From an uncultured bacterium (GTDB lineage Bacteria > Bacteroidota > Bacteroidia > Chitinophagales > CAIODY01), in assembly GCA_903871715.1 (NCBI GenBank), contig CAIQHW010000084.1, positions 1-11,020 on the forward strand: a stretch of 11,020 bases of DNA. Direction: 5' to 3'. The first letter of the stretch is position 1. Each line of letters starts with the position of its first letter. Below the pieces are notes generated by a model. The model worked only from the letters and a program-made list of their open reading frames with translations, searched no databases and was not told the origin of the DNA. Below are positions 1-6,609 of the stretch, in pieces. A program made the position numbers and the translations under genes.

Positions 1-141
1 GGCTTTAAAAAATGAAGATGAATTTTGAAAATCATTTTTCAAAAAATGATTTCGATGAGTTAGCGCAAAACAAAAAATAGCCGCAAATGCGAACAGTATC
101 AAGCCTTTTACCGCAATAATATTTTTTGTGTTAAAATTCAT
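1..141 (-). CDS. N-terminal fragment of an unidentified membrane or exported protein (runs off the window)
   Basis: An open frame begins at an ATG whose first base is 141 and stays open for 47 codons to the window edge, so only the N-terminus is visible. Residues 1-11 contain two lysines and are followed by a hydrophobic stretch (about residues 12-27, LILFAFAAIFCFAL), which suggests a signal peptide or an N-terminal membrane anchor. The part after it is Asn/Phe/Lys-rich and does not identify a family. A TAnnTTTG box lies 16 nt upstream, on the same strand, which supports a real gene start here. The upstream neighbour on the same strand is the coiled-coil gene, 88 bp away. The function cannot be told from this fragment. 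Confidence 0.55.
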   Translation of the reverse strand, partial: MNFNTKNIIAVKGLILFAFAAIFCFALTHRNHFLKNDFQNSSSFFKA

Positions 142-157
142 TTATTTAAAACTGACG

Positions 158-165
158 CAAATTTA
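158..165 (-). promoter_or_regulatory. Bacteroidota -7 promoter box for the gene starting at 141
   Basis: On the minus strand the sequence reads TAAATTTG, a full match to the TAnnTTTG element, ending 16 nt before the ATG. A TTTG at 190-193 (minus strand) could be the -33 element, but its 24-nt spacing is a little long. The box match is seen directly; promoter activity is inferred. Confidence 0.45.
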
Positions 166-229
166 GGCTCAATTGAATAATTAAAAGCGCAAAGGTTTAA
201 TCCTTAACTACATTTTAACATTCAATTTT

Positions 230-547
230 TTATTGCACATTCACCACAGCCAAGCATTTATCCACTTCTTTAATCATGTTGTTAATCATTTTTTTCAGTT
301 CAGTTTTTTTTACATCTTCTTCATCCGAAAAAGATTTTGCCAATTTCATCGCTTGAACCTGCGCATCTAAATCGTTGATAACAGCCTGTTGCAGCATTTT
401 TTCTTCTTCCAAATTTTTTACTTGCTCTGTTAATTTCTCTTTTTCAGTATGCAATTGAATCAGCTCGGTTTTTTGCGATTCAATTTTTTGTTGCACCAAA
501 TTAATTTTGTGTTGGATAGTTTCTAACGATTGTAAAGCCTCTTGCAT
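230..547 (-). CDS. Small coiled-coil protein, function unknown
   Basis: A 105-residue protein with no signal peptide or membrane segment, so probably cytoplasmic. Residues 1 to about 70 are rich in Gln, Glu, Lys and Leu with heptad-like spacing and no Pro or Gly, indicating a long coiled coil. Residues from about 70 are a charged linker (SDEEDVKKTELKK) followed by a short amphipathic helix (MINNMIKEVDKCLAVV). It lies 31 bp downstream of the membrane EEP-family gene on the same strand and no good promoter box separates them, so the two are probably co-transcribed. Short coiled-coil proteins occur next to zapA in some Bacteroidota, but no zapA is visible here, so I do not assign it to cell division. 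The start is an ATG at 547. Confidence 0.75.
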   Translation of the reverse strand: MQEALQSLETIQHKINLVQQKIESQKTELIQLHTEKEKLTEQVKNLEEEKMLQQAVINDLDAQVQAMKLAKSFSDEEDVKKTELKKMINNMIKEVDKCLAVVNVQ

Positions 548-578
548 GTTGTATTTGTTTTGTTTAAAAAAAACTGTG

Positions 579-1688
579 TCAATTCAATTTTAACCAAGCC
601 TCTATAGGGTAGTGGTCGCTCAAAATTTGTTCGTTTAAAGTTTTAAATTTTACAGGCGAAATATTTTTATCGGTCATCAAATAATCAATGCGCAAAAATG
701 GAAATCGGCTGATATAAGTGGTGCCAATGCCATTAGATGAAACTAAAAAAGCGTCTTGCAAATTGTTGCTAATAGTGTGATAGGAATACGATGCTGGCGT
801 ATCATTAAAATCGCCGCAAAGTATGATGGGATAAGGACTTTGCGCTACAATATTGGCAACTGTTTCGGCTTGTTGAGCTCGGCGAACAAAGCCACGTTTT
901 AGCTTGCGCAAAATTCTTTTTCCGGCATTCATATCTTCATCATCTTCCAATTTTAAATTGTCTAAATAGGTGTAATCTCTTTTACCAAAATAAACCGATT
1001 GCAAATGTGTATTCACAATGCGATAAGTTTTGTGATGAATATTTATGTCGCAATAGCAAGCTTCGTTTTCTGTTCGTTTTCCAAAATCAATATCCACCGA
1101 TTGGTTGATTTCAAAATCGCTAAATACGGCAATGCCCCAATGGTCGGTATTTCGCAGTGTTAATGAATTGTAGAAGTGAAAATATTTATAGCCTGCTTCC
1201 TTTTGCAATCGGCTCAACATGTTGTAAATAGTCTGTTTGGGGCTTTCAGAAGTATAAAATTCTTGGATGCACAAAATTTGTGGATGTTCTTTTTTGAGCA
1301 GCGAAATTTCATTTTCCACATTATTTTTTTGCGGATTATATTCGTATAAATCAAATACACGAACATTAAAACTCATTACTTTTAAAATGCTCGAATCGCT
1401 TGCTGAAAATGATTTTTCGCTACTCCAAGCCAAGCTGTTTTGTAAATTATTGAAGTTGAAAAGCAAAGCAAAAATGGAAATTAAAAACCACCATTTTTTT
1501 TGTAGCAACCAAAAAATAGCAAAGCAAAAATTGACGATAAAGAGATAAGGAAATCCTAAACCCAAAAACGAAAACCACCAAATTTCTTTAGGGCTAAACC
1601 AATGATTTAATTCTGTTAAAAGCAGCATTAATGCTGCCATTAGATTGAGCAACAGAATAAACTTCTTAAACCAATTCAACTTTTTCAA
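579..1688 (-). CDS. Membrane-anchored endonuclease/exonuclease/phosphatase (EEP) family protein
   Basis: The 369-residue protein begins with two or three hydrophobic segments (about residues 10-26, 36-62 and 64-80), followed by an EEP (DNase I-like) domain from about residue 100. The expected motifs are present in order: SFNVR (Asn108), QEF (Glu143), VNTHLQS (His228), GDFND (Asp293, Asn295) and SDHYP (Asp358, His359). These are the metal-binding and catalytic residues of the Mg-dependent phosphodiesterase fold, so the enzyme is likely active. Whether it cuts nucleic acid, a lipid headgroup or another phosphodiester is not visible; the catalytic domain is tethered to the membrane. The start is a TTG at 1688: an in-frame stop lies just upstream with no ATG between, and the first ATG (residue 18) would remove half of the first membrane segment. 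It probably forms an operon with the coiled-coil gene. Confidence 0.85.
   Translation of the reverse strand: MKKLNWFKKFILLLNLMAALMLLLTELNHWFSPKEIWWFSFLGLGFPYLFIVNFCFAIFWLLQKKWWFLISIFALLFNFNNLQNSLAWSSEKSFSASDSSILKVMSFNVRVFDLYEYNPQKNNVENEISLLKKEHPQILCIQEFYTSESPKQTIYNMLSRLQKEAGYKYFHFYNSLTLRNTDHWGIAVFSDFEINQSVDIDFGKRTENEACYCDINIHHKTYRIVNTHLQSVYFGKRDYTYLDNLKLEDDEDMNAGKRILRKLKRGFVRRAQQAETVANIVAQSPYPIILCGDFNDTPASYSYHTISNNLQDAFLVSSNGIGTTYISRFPFLRIDYLMTDKNISPVKFKTLNEQILSDHYPIEAWLKLN
1622..1637. repeat. Perfect 16-bp palindrome GCAGCATTAATGCTGC inside the EEP gene start
   Basis: The sequence equals its own reverse complement over 16 bp. It encodes AALML of the first membrane segment. Its 10-bp core GCATTAATGC recurs at 1705-1714, exactly 80 bp away, on the other side of the TTG start. 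It may be an operator pair or a coincidence. Confidence 0.4.
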
Positions 1689-1704
1689 CGATAGATTTTG
1701 TAAA

Positions 1705-1714
1705 GCATTAATGC
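1705..1714. repeat. 10-bp palindrome GCATTAATGC upstream of the EEP gene
   Basis: This is the second copy of the palindromic core found at 1625-1634. It lies 17-26 nt upstream of the TTG start on the minus strand, where a repressor or a leader hairpin could act. Only the sequence identity is seen; the role is inferred. Confidence 0.35.
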
Positions 1715-1758
1715 CTTTTATAGAAACAAAATAAGGGAATTATTTTTGTAAAACAGGA

Positions 1759-2796
1759 TTAACGATGGTTAAAACCATACGCATTTAAATCAACATTTAC
1801 AGAATCTAAAGAAACTGGTGTAAGTCGAATTCCTCTTCGAATAACGCTTGAGGCACTGGCTAATAAGCCTAATCCATTTTGAATATTGGTGATGTTGGGT
1901 TGCGCATTACCACTTGTAATACCGCTTTGTGCATTTTGTACATTTTCGTAGCTCACTAATCCATTATTAGCTGAAGATACTATAAAATCCATGTTTTTGA
2001 TGGTGCGATATAATGTGGTGGTTGGTGATAATGAGCCAGCTATAAATTCATAAAAAGCAGCACCATCAAAGGTAACTGGGTTAACTGGTGCGTAGCCTGC
2101 ATTCACATTCAAAGCTATTGATGATGCTAAAGCCCAATCTATTGATTTTTGAATTGTATCGTGCTGATTGGGGTGAAATTCATAATAGTATAATCGAATC
2201 AATATATCACTTTCTGCTGCATTTAGCCCACCATTAAATGGAACATTTACATTCGGATTGTATTTCGGTACACCACCAACAGTATATATCAAACTTAGTT
2301 GCGACAAGTTTACAGATGGACTGCCTACAACATTGGTAGAACCTGAGGCTAATAATTTTCCGTTCGATTTTAGCACTGTTAATTTATAGGTGTGTGCTAC
2401 ATTAAGCTTACTTTTTAACCGATAAAATAAATTGGGTGCATTGGCAAAAATGCCTGATTGCTTTGGTAAGCCAATGGTATCGCCATCCACTAAGTTCATG
2501 GTGTAATAATCTACATGATTTCCTAAATTATCATAGCCATCTAAATAAACTTTTAAATTATCTTGGTAATAAATCGAATCGGGATTGGATGAAAATTTGG
2601 CGGCTGGTGCGCTAGCATCTTGGCTCAAAAATGCTCGTTCAATTTTAACATATTGCACGCTGCTATCGGCATTCAACAAGCCATATACAACTGGAATGTC
2701 TTTCCATTTTGCAGCAATGTTGAAATCATTTTTACAACTATTAAAAAACAAAAGCAAACATGCTGCAACAATTATTGGCGAAATATTTTTTTTCAT
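1759..2796 (-). CDS. Predicted lipoprotein of unknown function (possibly DUF4249-like)
   Basis: A 345-residue protein when started at the ATG at 2796. The N-terminus MKKNISPIIVAACLLLFFNSC is a lipoprotein signal with the acceptor Cys at residue 21, so it should be anchored in the envelope. The rest has many alternating beta-like segments and is rich in Asn, Ser and Tyr, with a typical exported Bacteroidota composition. A C-terminal stretch (NITNIQNGLGLLASASS) resembles the NIxNGLGIF-type segment I associate with DUF4249 lipoproteins, but the rest of the match is too weak to be sure. An open frame extends upstream to 2862, but the TACTTTTG box at 2804-2811 ends only 7 nt before the 2796 ATG and a signal peptide starts exactly there, so 2796 is preferred. 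It is divergent from pyrR. Confidence 0.75.
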   Translation of the reverse strand: MKKNISPIIVAACLLLFFNSCKNDFNIAAKWKDIPVVYGLLNADSSVQYVKIERAFLSQDASAPAAKFSSNPDSIYYQDNLKVYLDGYDNLGNHVDYYTMNLVDGDTIGLPKQSGIFANAPNLFYRLKSKLNVAHTYKLTVLKSNGKLLASGSTNVVGSPSVNLSQLSLIYTVGGVPKYNPNVNVPFNGGLNAAESDILIRLYYYEFHPNQHDTIQKSIDWALASSIALNVNAGYAPVNPVTFDGAAFYEFIAGSLSPTTTLYRTIKNMDFIVSSANNGLVSYENVQNAQSGITSGNAQPNITNIQNGLGLLASASSVIRRGIRLTPVSLDSVNVDLNAYGFNHR

Positions 2797-2803
2797 CGAG
2801 CAA

Positions 2804-2833
2804 CAAAAGTAGAAGAATTGTGTAGATTTTAAA
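2804..2833 (-). promoter_or_regulatory. Promoter for the lipoprotein gene (-33 TTTA, -7 TACTTTTG)
   Basis: On the minus strand TACTTTTG (2811 to 2804) is a full match to TAnnTTTG. A near-match -33 element, TTTA, lies at 2830-2833 with an 18-nt spacer. Only 7 nt separate the box from the ATG at 2796, so the transcript would have almost no leader. Confidence 0.55.
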
Positions 2834-2883
2834 GCACTTTCTTTTTCTAAAATTTTATTCATTGTTGTTTTATTTTTTGTTTG

Positions 2884-2915
2884 TTTGAAAACCTGCGCAA
2901 ATAATTTTACCTTTG
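2884..2915 (+). promoter_or_regulatory. Promoter for pyrR-pyrB (TTTG-N20-TACCTTTG)
   Basis: TTTG at 2884-2887 and TACCTTTG at 2908-2915 are separated by 20 nt, a textbook match to the Bacteroidota sigma-A promoter. The box ends 8 nt before the pyrR ATG at 2924, so the predicted leader is only a few nucleotides. This rules out the upstream TTG at 2885 as the start, because it lies inside the -33 element. Confidence 0.75.
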
Positions 2916-2923
2916 AACCCTTG

Positions 2924-3457
2924 ATGAGCGAAAAAATTATTTTAGATGCGCAGCAGCTTCAACTTACCTTGCGACGCTTGGCTCATCAGCTATTTGAGCA
3001 ACATCCACATTTTGAAAACACTATTTTATTAGGCATTCAGCCTCGGGGCGTTTTTTTTGCCGAAAGATTAGTGCGCATTATCAAAGACGAATTTATGGGC
3101 GAAATGGTTGCATTTGGGTTGCTAGATATTTCATTTTATAGAGATGATGTGCATCGGCAAGCCGACATTAAAAGTTATAAAACGCAAATTGATATTTCGC
3201 TCGAAAATAAAAATGTAGTGTTGATAGATGATGTGCTGTATACAGGCAGAACAGTGCGCAGTGCCATAGATGCTTTGTTGGATTATGGCAGACCAAACAA
3301 GGTGGAATTGTGTGTGTTGATTGACCGCAAGTTTAGCCGCCATTTGCCTGTGCAAGCCGATTATGTGGGCAAAGCCATTGATAGTTCGATTGTGCAAAAG
3401 GTAAAAGTAAAATGGAAAGAGCAAGATGAAGTGGATGAGATAGTTTTAATCAACTAA
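2924..3457 (+). CDS. pyrR: PyrR: pyrimidine operon regulator / uracil phosphoribosyltransferase family
   Basis: A 177-residue type I phosphoribosyltransferase, close to the usual PyrR length of about 180. The PRPP-binding loop VVLIDDVLYTGRT is at residues 98-110. Other family signatures are GIQPRGVFFAERL (38-49), LDISFYRDD (67-75) and the C-terminal VLIDRKFSRHLPVQADYVGK (131-150). Family members convert uracil and PRPP to UMP; in Firmicutes they also bind UMP and attenuate pyr mRNAs. The gene is followed by pyrB after 19 bp, which fits a pyrimidine operon. The start at ATG 2924 is chosen over an upstream TTG because of the promoter position. With an almost absent leader, no PyrR-type attenuator can lie ahead of this gene, so how or whether it regulates is open. 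Confidence 0.93.
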   Translation: MSEKIILDAQQLQLTLRRLAHQLFEQHPHFENTILLGIQPRGVFFAERLVRIIKDEFMGEMVAFGLLDISFYRDDVHRQADIKSYKTQIDISLENKNVVLIDDVLYTGRTVRSAIDALLDYGRPNKVELCVLIDRKFSRHLPVQADYVGKAIDSSIVQKVKVKWKEQDEVDEIVLIN

Positions 3458-3476
3458 AAAAAACCAGAAGCAAAAA

Positions 3477-4421
3477 ATGTTTAGCGCTCCGCATTTATTG
3501 GGCATTAAAAATTTGAATCGAAATGATATTGAAATGGTATTTGCGCAAGCCGATCATTTTAAAGAAGTGCTTCGCCGACCGATAAAAAAAGTGCCTTCGC
3601 TTCGCGACGTAACTATTGCCAATTTATTTTTTGAAAATTCTACCAGAACAAGAATCAGTTTTGAATTAGCTGAAAAACGATTGAGTGCTGATACTTTGAA
3701 TTTTAGTGCTTCTTCCTCTTCTACCAAAAAAGGCGAAACGTTAATTGATACGGTGAATAATATTTTAGCAATGAAAGTAGATATGGTGGTGATGCGCCAT
3801 GCTAGCCCAGGTTCTTGTGTTTTTTTAGCCAAACATATTTCTGCTTCGATTGTGAATGCTGGCGATGGCACACACGAACATCCTACGCAAGCCTTGCTGG
3901 ATGCCTATTCTATCCGTGAACGATTAGGAAATGTAGAAGGAAAAAATGTATTGATTATTGGTGATATTTTACACAGCCGAGTGGCATTAAGCAATATTTA
4001 TTGTTTGCAAAAATTGGGTGCAAAAGTAAAATTGTGTGGTCCGCCAACTTTAATTCCAAGGCATATTACTTCGTTGGGTGTTGAGGTTGAATATGATATT
4101 GAAAAGGCTTTGCAGTGGTGCGATGTAGCCAATATTTTGCGCATTCAGTTGGAGAGACAAACAGTGCAATATATTCCTTCGCTTCGCGAATATGCTTTGT
4201 ATTACGGCGTGAATAAAAAGCGATTAGAAAATCTTGCCAAACCCATTGTTATCATGCATCCTGGTCCTATTAACAGAGGTGTAGAAATAACAAGCGATGT
4301 AGCCGATGGCGAACATTCTATCATTTTAGACCAAGTAGAAAACGGCGTTGCCATTCGCATGGCAGTGTTGTATTTACTCAATCAAGTTAGAGTGGGAGAT
4401 CAAGCACAAGTAGTAAAGTGA
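3477..4421 (+). CDS. pyrB: Aspartate carbamoyltransferase catalytic subunit
   Basis: PyrB transfers the carbamoyl group from carbamoyl phosphate to aspartate, the committed step of de novo pyrimidine synthesis, in the cytoplasm. At 314 residues it matches the usual catalytic chain of about 310. The carbamoyl-phosphate site STRTR is at 55-59, the mobile loop Ser/Lys (SSSTKKGET) around 80-88, HPTQ at 135-138, HSRV at 166-169, the aspartate-binding region LRIQLER at 221-227 and HPGPINRGVE at 261-270. All catalytic residues appear intact. It sits 19 bp after pyrR with no terminator between, so it is almost certainly co-transcribed. No pyrI (regulatory chain) follows; the next gene is rpsP, so the enzyme may work as a bare catalytic trimer. 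Confidence 0.96.
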   Translation: MFSAPHLLGIKNLNRNDIEMVFAQADHFKEVLRRPIKKVPSLRDVTIANLFFENSTRTRISFELAEKRLSADTLNFSASSSSTKKGETLIDTVNNILAMKVDMVVMRHASPGSCVFLAKHISASIVNAGDGTHEHPTQALLDAYSIRERLGNVEGKNVLIIGDILHSRVALSNIYCLQKLGAKVKLCGPPTLIPRHITSLGVEVEYDIEKALQWCDVANILRIQLERQTVQYIPSLREYALYYGVNKKRLENLAKPIVIMHPGPINRGVEITSDVADGEHSIILDQVENGVAIRMAVLYLLNQVRVGDQAQVVK

Positions 4422-4430
4422 AACAAAAAA

Positions 4431-4461
4431 TTTGTTAAGTTCGATAAAAACGCTACATTTG
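4431..4461 (+). promoter_or_regulatory. Promoter for rpsP (TTTG-N19-TACATTTG)
   Basis: TTTG at 4431-4434 and TACATTTG at 4454-4461 have a 19-nt spacer, a full consensus match. Transcription should begin near 4466, giving a leader of about 40 nt before the rpsP ATG at 4506, the longest leader implied by the full-consensus boxes in this window. Confidence 0.75.
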
Positions 4462-4487
4462 CACCTCAAAATTTTTTAAACGCAAAA

Positions 4488-4505
4488 AAATAATTCGAAT
4501 TATTT
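4488..4505 (+). promoter_or_regulatory. Perfect 18-bp palindrome abutting the rpsP start codon
   Basis: AAATAATTCGAATTATTT is its own reverse complement and ends at the base before the ATG. In the mRNA it could fold into a 7-bp A/U-rich hairpin with a UCGA loop covering the ribosome entry region; as DNA it could be an operator. The palindrome is seen directly, the regulatory role is inferred. Confidence 0.5.
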
Positions 4506-4982
4506 ATGCCAACAGCAATTAGATTACAACGTCATGGTCGCACTAAAGCACCATTCTACCACATCGTAGTAGCCGACAGTCGCTCACCACGTGATGGTAA
4601 ATTCATCGAAAAGTTAGGAACTTACAATCCTTTAACTGTGCCAGCAACTATTGATTTAAACTTGGATAAAGCTATCCAATGGTTAGATAAAGGTGCTCAA
4701 GCTTCTGAAACTGCTCATCGTATTTTATCTTACAAAGGTGTTTTGTACAAACGTCATTTGTTGAGAGGAGTGAAAAAAGGTGTAGTAAAAGCAGAAGAAG
4801 TGGATGAAAAATTTTCTGACTTTTTAGCAAAACATTCTAATGCGATTTTATCTGCAAAAGAATCACACAAGCATGCAAAAGTGGCTGCTAAAGCAAAAGG
4901 AACACAACCTAAAAAAGTTGCTGCTCCTGTTGAAGAAGCTGCAAATGAAGCACCTGCGGAAGAAACGCCAGCTGCTGAATAA
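4506..4982 (+). CDS. rpsP: 30S ribosomal protein S16
   Basis: S16 is a small-subunit protein that binds 16S rRNA during early 30S assembly. Residues 1 to about 90 form the S16 core, recognised by the start MPTAIRLQRHGRTKAPFYHI, then VVADSRSPRDGKFIEKLGTYNP and the RILSYKGVLYKRHLLRG region. The protein is 158 residues, about twice the E. coli length, because of a C-terminal tail rich in Ala, Lys, Glu and Pro from about residue 95; such tails are usual in Bacteroidota S16. It has its own promoter and a strong terminator 20 nt after the stop, so it appears monocistronic, not linked to rimM and trmD as in many bacteria. Confidence 0.96.
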   Translation: MPTAIRLQRHGRTKAPFYHIVVADSRSPRDGKFIEKLGTYNPLTVPATIDLNLDKAIQWLDKGAQASETAHRILSYKGVLYKRHLLRGVKKGVVKAEEVDEKFSDFLAKHSNAILSAKESHKHAKVAAKAKGTQPKKVAAPVEEAANEAPAEETPAAE

Positions 4983-5002
4983 TTTATTCAAAATTACTTT
5001 TC

Positions 5003-5036
5003 AAAAAAGGAGCTGCAACAAACAGCTCCTTTTTTT
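5003..5036 (+). terminator. Rho-independent terminator after rpsP
   Basis: GGAGCTG (5009-5015) pairs with CAGCTCC (5023-5029) around a 7-nt loop, and the stem is extended by A6/T6 to 13 bp. It is followed by a run of seven T. It lies 20 nt after the rpsP stop and 55 nt before asnS. Confidence 0.92.
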
Positions 5037-5058
5037 ATTTATAAAATTCACAACACAC

Positions 5059-5087
5059 TTTATCTTCACCAAAAATTTTCATTTTTG
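5059..5087 (+). promoter_or_regulatory. Weak candidate promoter for asnS (TTTA-N17-CATTTTTG)
   Basis: CATTTTTG at 5080-5087 differs from TAnnTTTG at one base, with TTTA at 5059-5062 as a possible -33 element 17 nt away. The strong terminator just upstream means asnS needs its own promoter, and the position (4 nt before the ATG) matches the pattern seen at other genes here. Confidence 0.4.
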
Positions 5088-5091
5088 ATTT

Positions 5092-6528
5092 ATGAACAAA
5101 CGAACAAAAATTGCAGCCATTATTTCTTCGGAAAAAGCAAACTATGAAACTACAGTAAAAGGTTGGGTGCGAACTTTTCGCAACAATCAGTTTATTGCTT
5201 TGAATGATGGCAGCACCAATAATAATTTGCAATGTGTAGTTGATTTTCAAAATACAGAAGAAGCACTGTTGAAGCGAATTACAACTGGTGCAGCTTTAAG
5301 TTTAACGGGTGAAATTATTCCTTCGCAAGGCAAAGGACAAAAATATGAAATGAAGGTTTCATCAATAGAAATTTTAGGTGATAGCGATGCAGAAAAATAT
5401 CCTTTGCAACCTAAAAAACATTCATTGGAATTTTTGAGAGAGATTGCTCATTTACGTTTTCGTACCAATACTTTCGGCGCAGTAAATCGTGTTCGTAATA
5501 CTTTGGCTTATGCCATCCATGAATATTTTCAACAAAAAGGATTTGTCTATTTACACACGCCAGTTATTACTGCAAGCGATGCAGAAGGCGCAGGACAAAT
5601 GTTTTCGGTTTCTGTTTTAGATAAAATCAATCCGCCGAAAAATGAAGATGGTTCTATAAATTTCAAAGAAGATTTTTTTGGAAGAGCCACCAACCTCACT
5701 GTGAGTGGGCAGTTGGAGGCTGAGTTAGGCGCAATGGCTCTGAGTGAAGTATATACTTTTGGTCCAACTTTCAGAGCAGAAAATTCAAACACAACTCGTC
5801 ACTTAGCTGAATTCTGGATGATTGAACCCGAAGTGGCTTTCAATGATTTGCATGATAATATGGATTTGGCAGAGGGACTTTTGAAGTTTTGTATTCAGCA
5901 AGCATTGACAAAAAATGCGGATGATTTAGAATTTTTAAATCAACGATTAAGTGAAGAAGAAAATCAAAAGCCAACGGCAGAACGCAGTGAATTAGGGCTT
6001 TTGCAGCGCTTGAATTTCTGTGTTGAAAATGATTTTGTAAGATTAACTTATACTGAAGCAATTGATATTTTAAAAGATTCAAACCACAACAAAAAAAAGA
6101 AATTTCAATATTTGATTGAAGGTTGGGGCGTTGATTTGCAAAGCGAACACGAAAGATATTTGGTAGAAAAACATTTCAAAAAACCAGTGATTTTAACAGA
6201 TTATCCGAAAGACATAAAAGCGTTTTACATGCGCCAAAATGAAGATGGAAAAACAGTGAGAGCAATGGATATTTTATTTCCAGGAATTGGTGAAATTGTT
6301 GGTGGCAGTCAACGTGAAGAAAGATTAGAATTGTTAGAAAAGCGCATGGATGAAATGCATATCCCGAAAGAAGAAATGTATTGGTATTTAGATACAAGAA
6401 GATTTGGTACTTGTCCGCATGCAGGCTTTGGGCTTGGATTTGAACGATTAGTTTTATTCGTTACAGGTATGGGAAATATCAGAGATGTAATTCCTTTTCC
6501 ACGTTTTCCAAAGAGTGCAGAGTTTTAA
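5092..6528 (+). CDS. asnS: Asparaginyl-tRNA synthetase
   Basis: A class II aminoacyl-tRNA synthetase that charges tRNA-Asn with asparagine in the cytoplasm. The 478 residues compare with 466 in E. coli. The N-terminal OB-fold anticodon-binding domain covers about residues 20-95 (VKGWVRTFRNNQFIALNDG). The catalytic domain has FLREIAHLRFRTN (114-126), the AsnRS-typical GRATNLTVSGQLEAE (197-211), motif 2 FRAENSNTTRHLAEFWMIEPE spanning 227-247 and motif 3 GFGLGFERLV (445-454). The NLTVSGQLEAE segment and overall layout favour AsnRS over AspRS. Nothing looks truncated. It follows the rpsP terminator and is probably a single-gene unit ending in the hairpin at 6573-6603. Confidence 0.96.
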   Translation: MNKRTKIAAIISSEKANYETTVKGWVRTFRNNQFIALNDGSTNNNLQCVVDFQNTEEALLKRITTGAALSLTGEIIPSQGKGQKYEMKVSSIEILGDSDAEKYPLQPKKHSLEFLREIAHLRFRTNTFGAVNRVRNTLAYAIHEYFQQKGFVYLHTPVITASDAEGAGQMFSVSVLDKINPPKNEDGSINFKEDFFGRATNLTVSGQLEAELGAMALSEVYTFGPTFRAENSNTTRHLAEFWMIEPEVAFNDLHDNMDLAEGLLKFCIQQALTKNADDLEFLNQRLSEEENQKPTAERSELGLLQRLNFCVENDFVRLTYTEAIDILKDSNHNKKKKFQYLIEGWGVDLQSEHERYLVEKHFKKPVILTDYPKDIKAFYMRQNEDGKTVRAMDILFPGIGEIVGGSQREERLELLEKRMDEMHIPKEEMYWYLDTRRFGTCPHAGFGLGFERLVLFVTGMGNIRDVIPFPRFPKSAEF

Positions 6529-6572
6529 TTTTCTATCTTGATTTTGTTTCTTGGAAAAAAATAAAAATTGCT

Positions 6573-6603
6573 TTTTGCTTGCGATATTGCAAGCAAAATT
6601 TTT
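6573..6603 (+). terminator. Hairpin with T-run after asnS, overlapping a possible promoter of the next gene
   Basis: TTTTGCTTGC (6573-6582) and GCAAGCAAAA (6589-6598) form a perfect 10-bp stem with a 6-nt loop, followed by five T. This fits an intrinsic terminator for asnS, whose stop is 45 nt upstream. It ends 7 nt before the ATG of the glutaminyl cyclase and overlaps that gene's candidate promoter, so it could instead be an operator. Confidence 0.6.
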
Positions 6604-6604
6604 G
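6574..6604 (+). promoter_or_regulatory. Candidate promoter for the glutaminyl cyclase gene (TTTG-N19-AATTTTTG)
   Basis: TTTG at 6574-6577 and AATTTTTG at 6597-6604 (one mismatch to TAnnTTTG) have a 19-nt spacer, ending 5 nt before the ATG at 6610. The inverted repeat lies across the spacer. The match is weaker than at pyrR, rpsP or pyrE. Confidence 0.4.
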
Positions 6605-6609
6605 TAAAA

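Noticed and set aside
1267..1548. 93-codon plus-strand open frame inside the EEP gene.
   Set aside because: It is antisense to a well-supported domain, with a Lys/Phe-rich composition typical of the complement of an AT-rich gene.
1765..1778. Inverted repeat ATGGTT-AA-AACCAT at the end of the lipoprotein gene as a terminator.
   Set aside because: The stem is only 5-6 bp, lies inside the last codons and is followed by a mixed sequence without a solid T-run.
3131..3424. 97-codon minus-strand open frame opposite pyrR.
   Set aside because: It is a shadow of a conserved gene in another frame, with no domain or promoter.
3594..4189. 14-base direct repeat CCTTCGCTTCGCGA at 3594-3607 and 4176-4189 within pyrB.
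   Set aside because: Both copies are in frame and encode Pro-Ser-Leu-Arg-Asp/Glu; shared protein sequence and codon choice explain it.
4422..4436. AACAAA-AAA-TTTGTT as a terminator after pyrB.
   Set aside because: It is a short, almost purely A/T stem with no T-run, and its right arm is the -33 element of the rpsP promoter.
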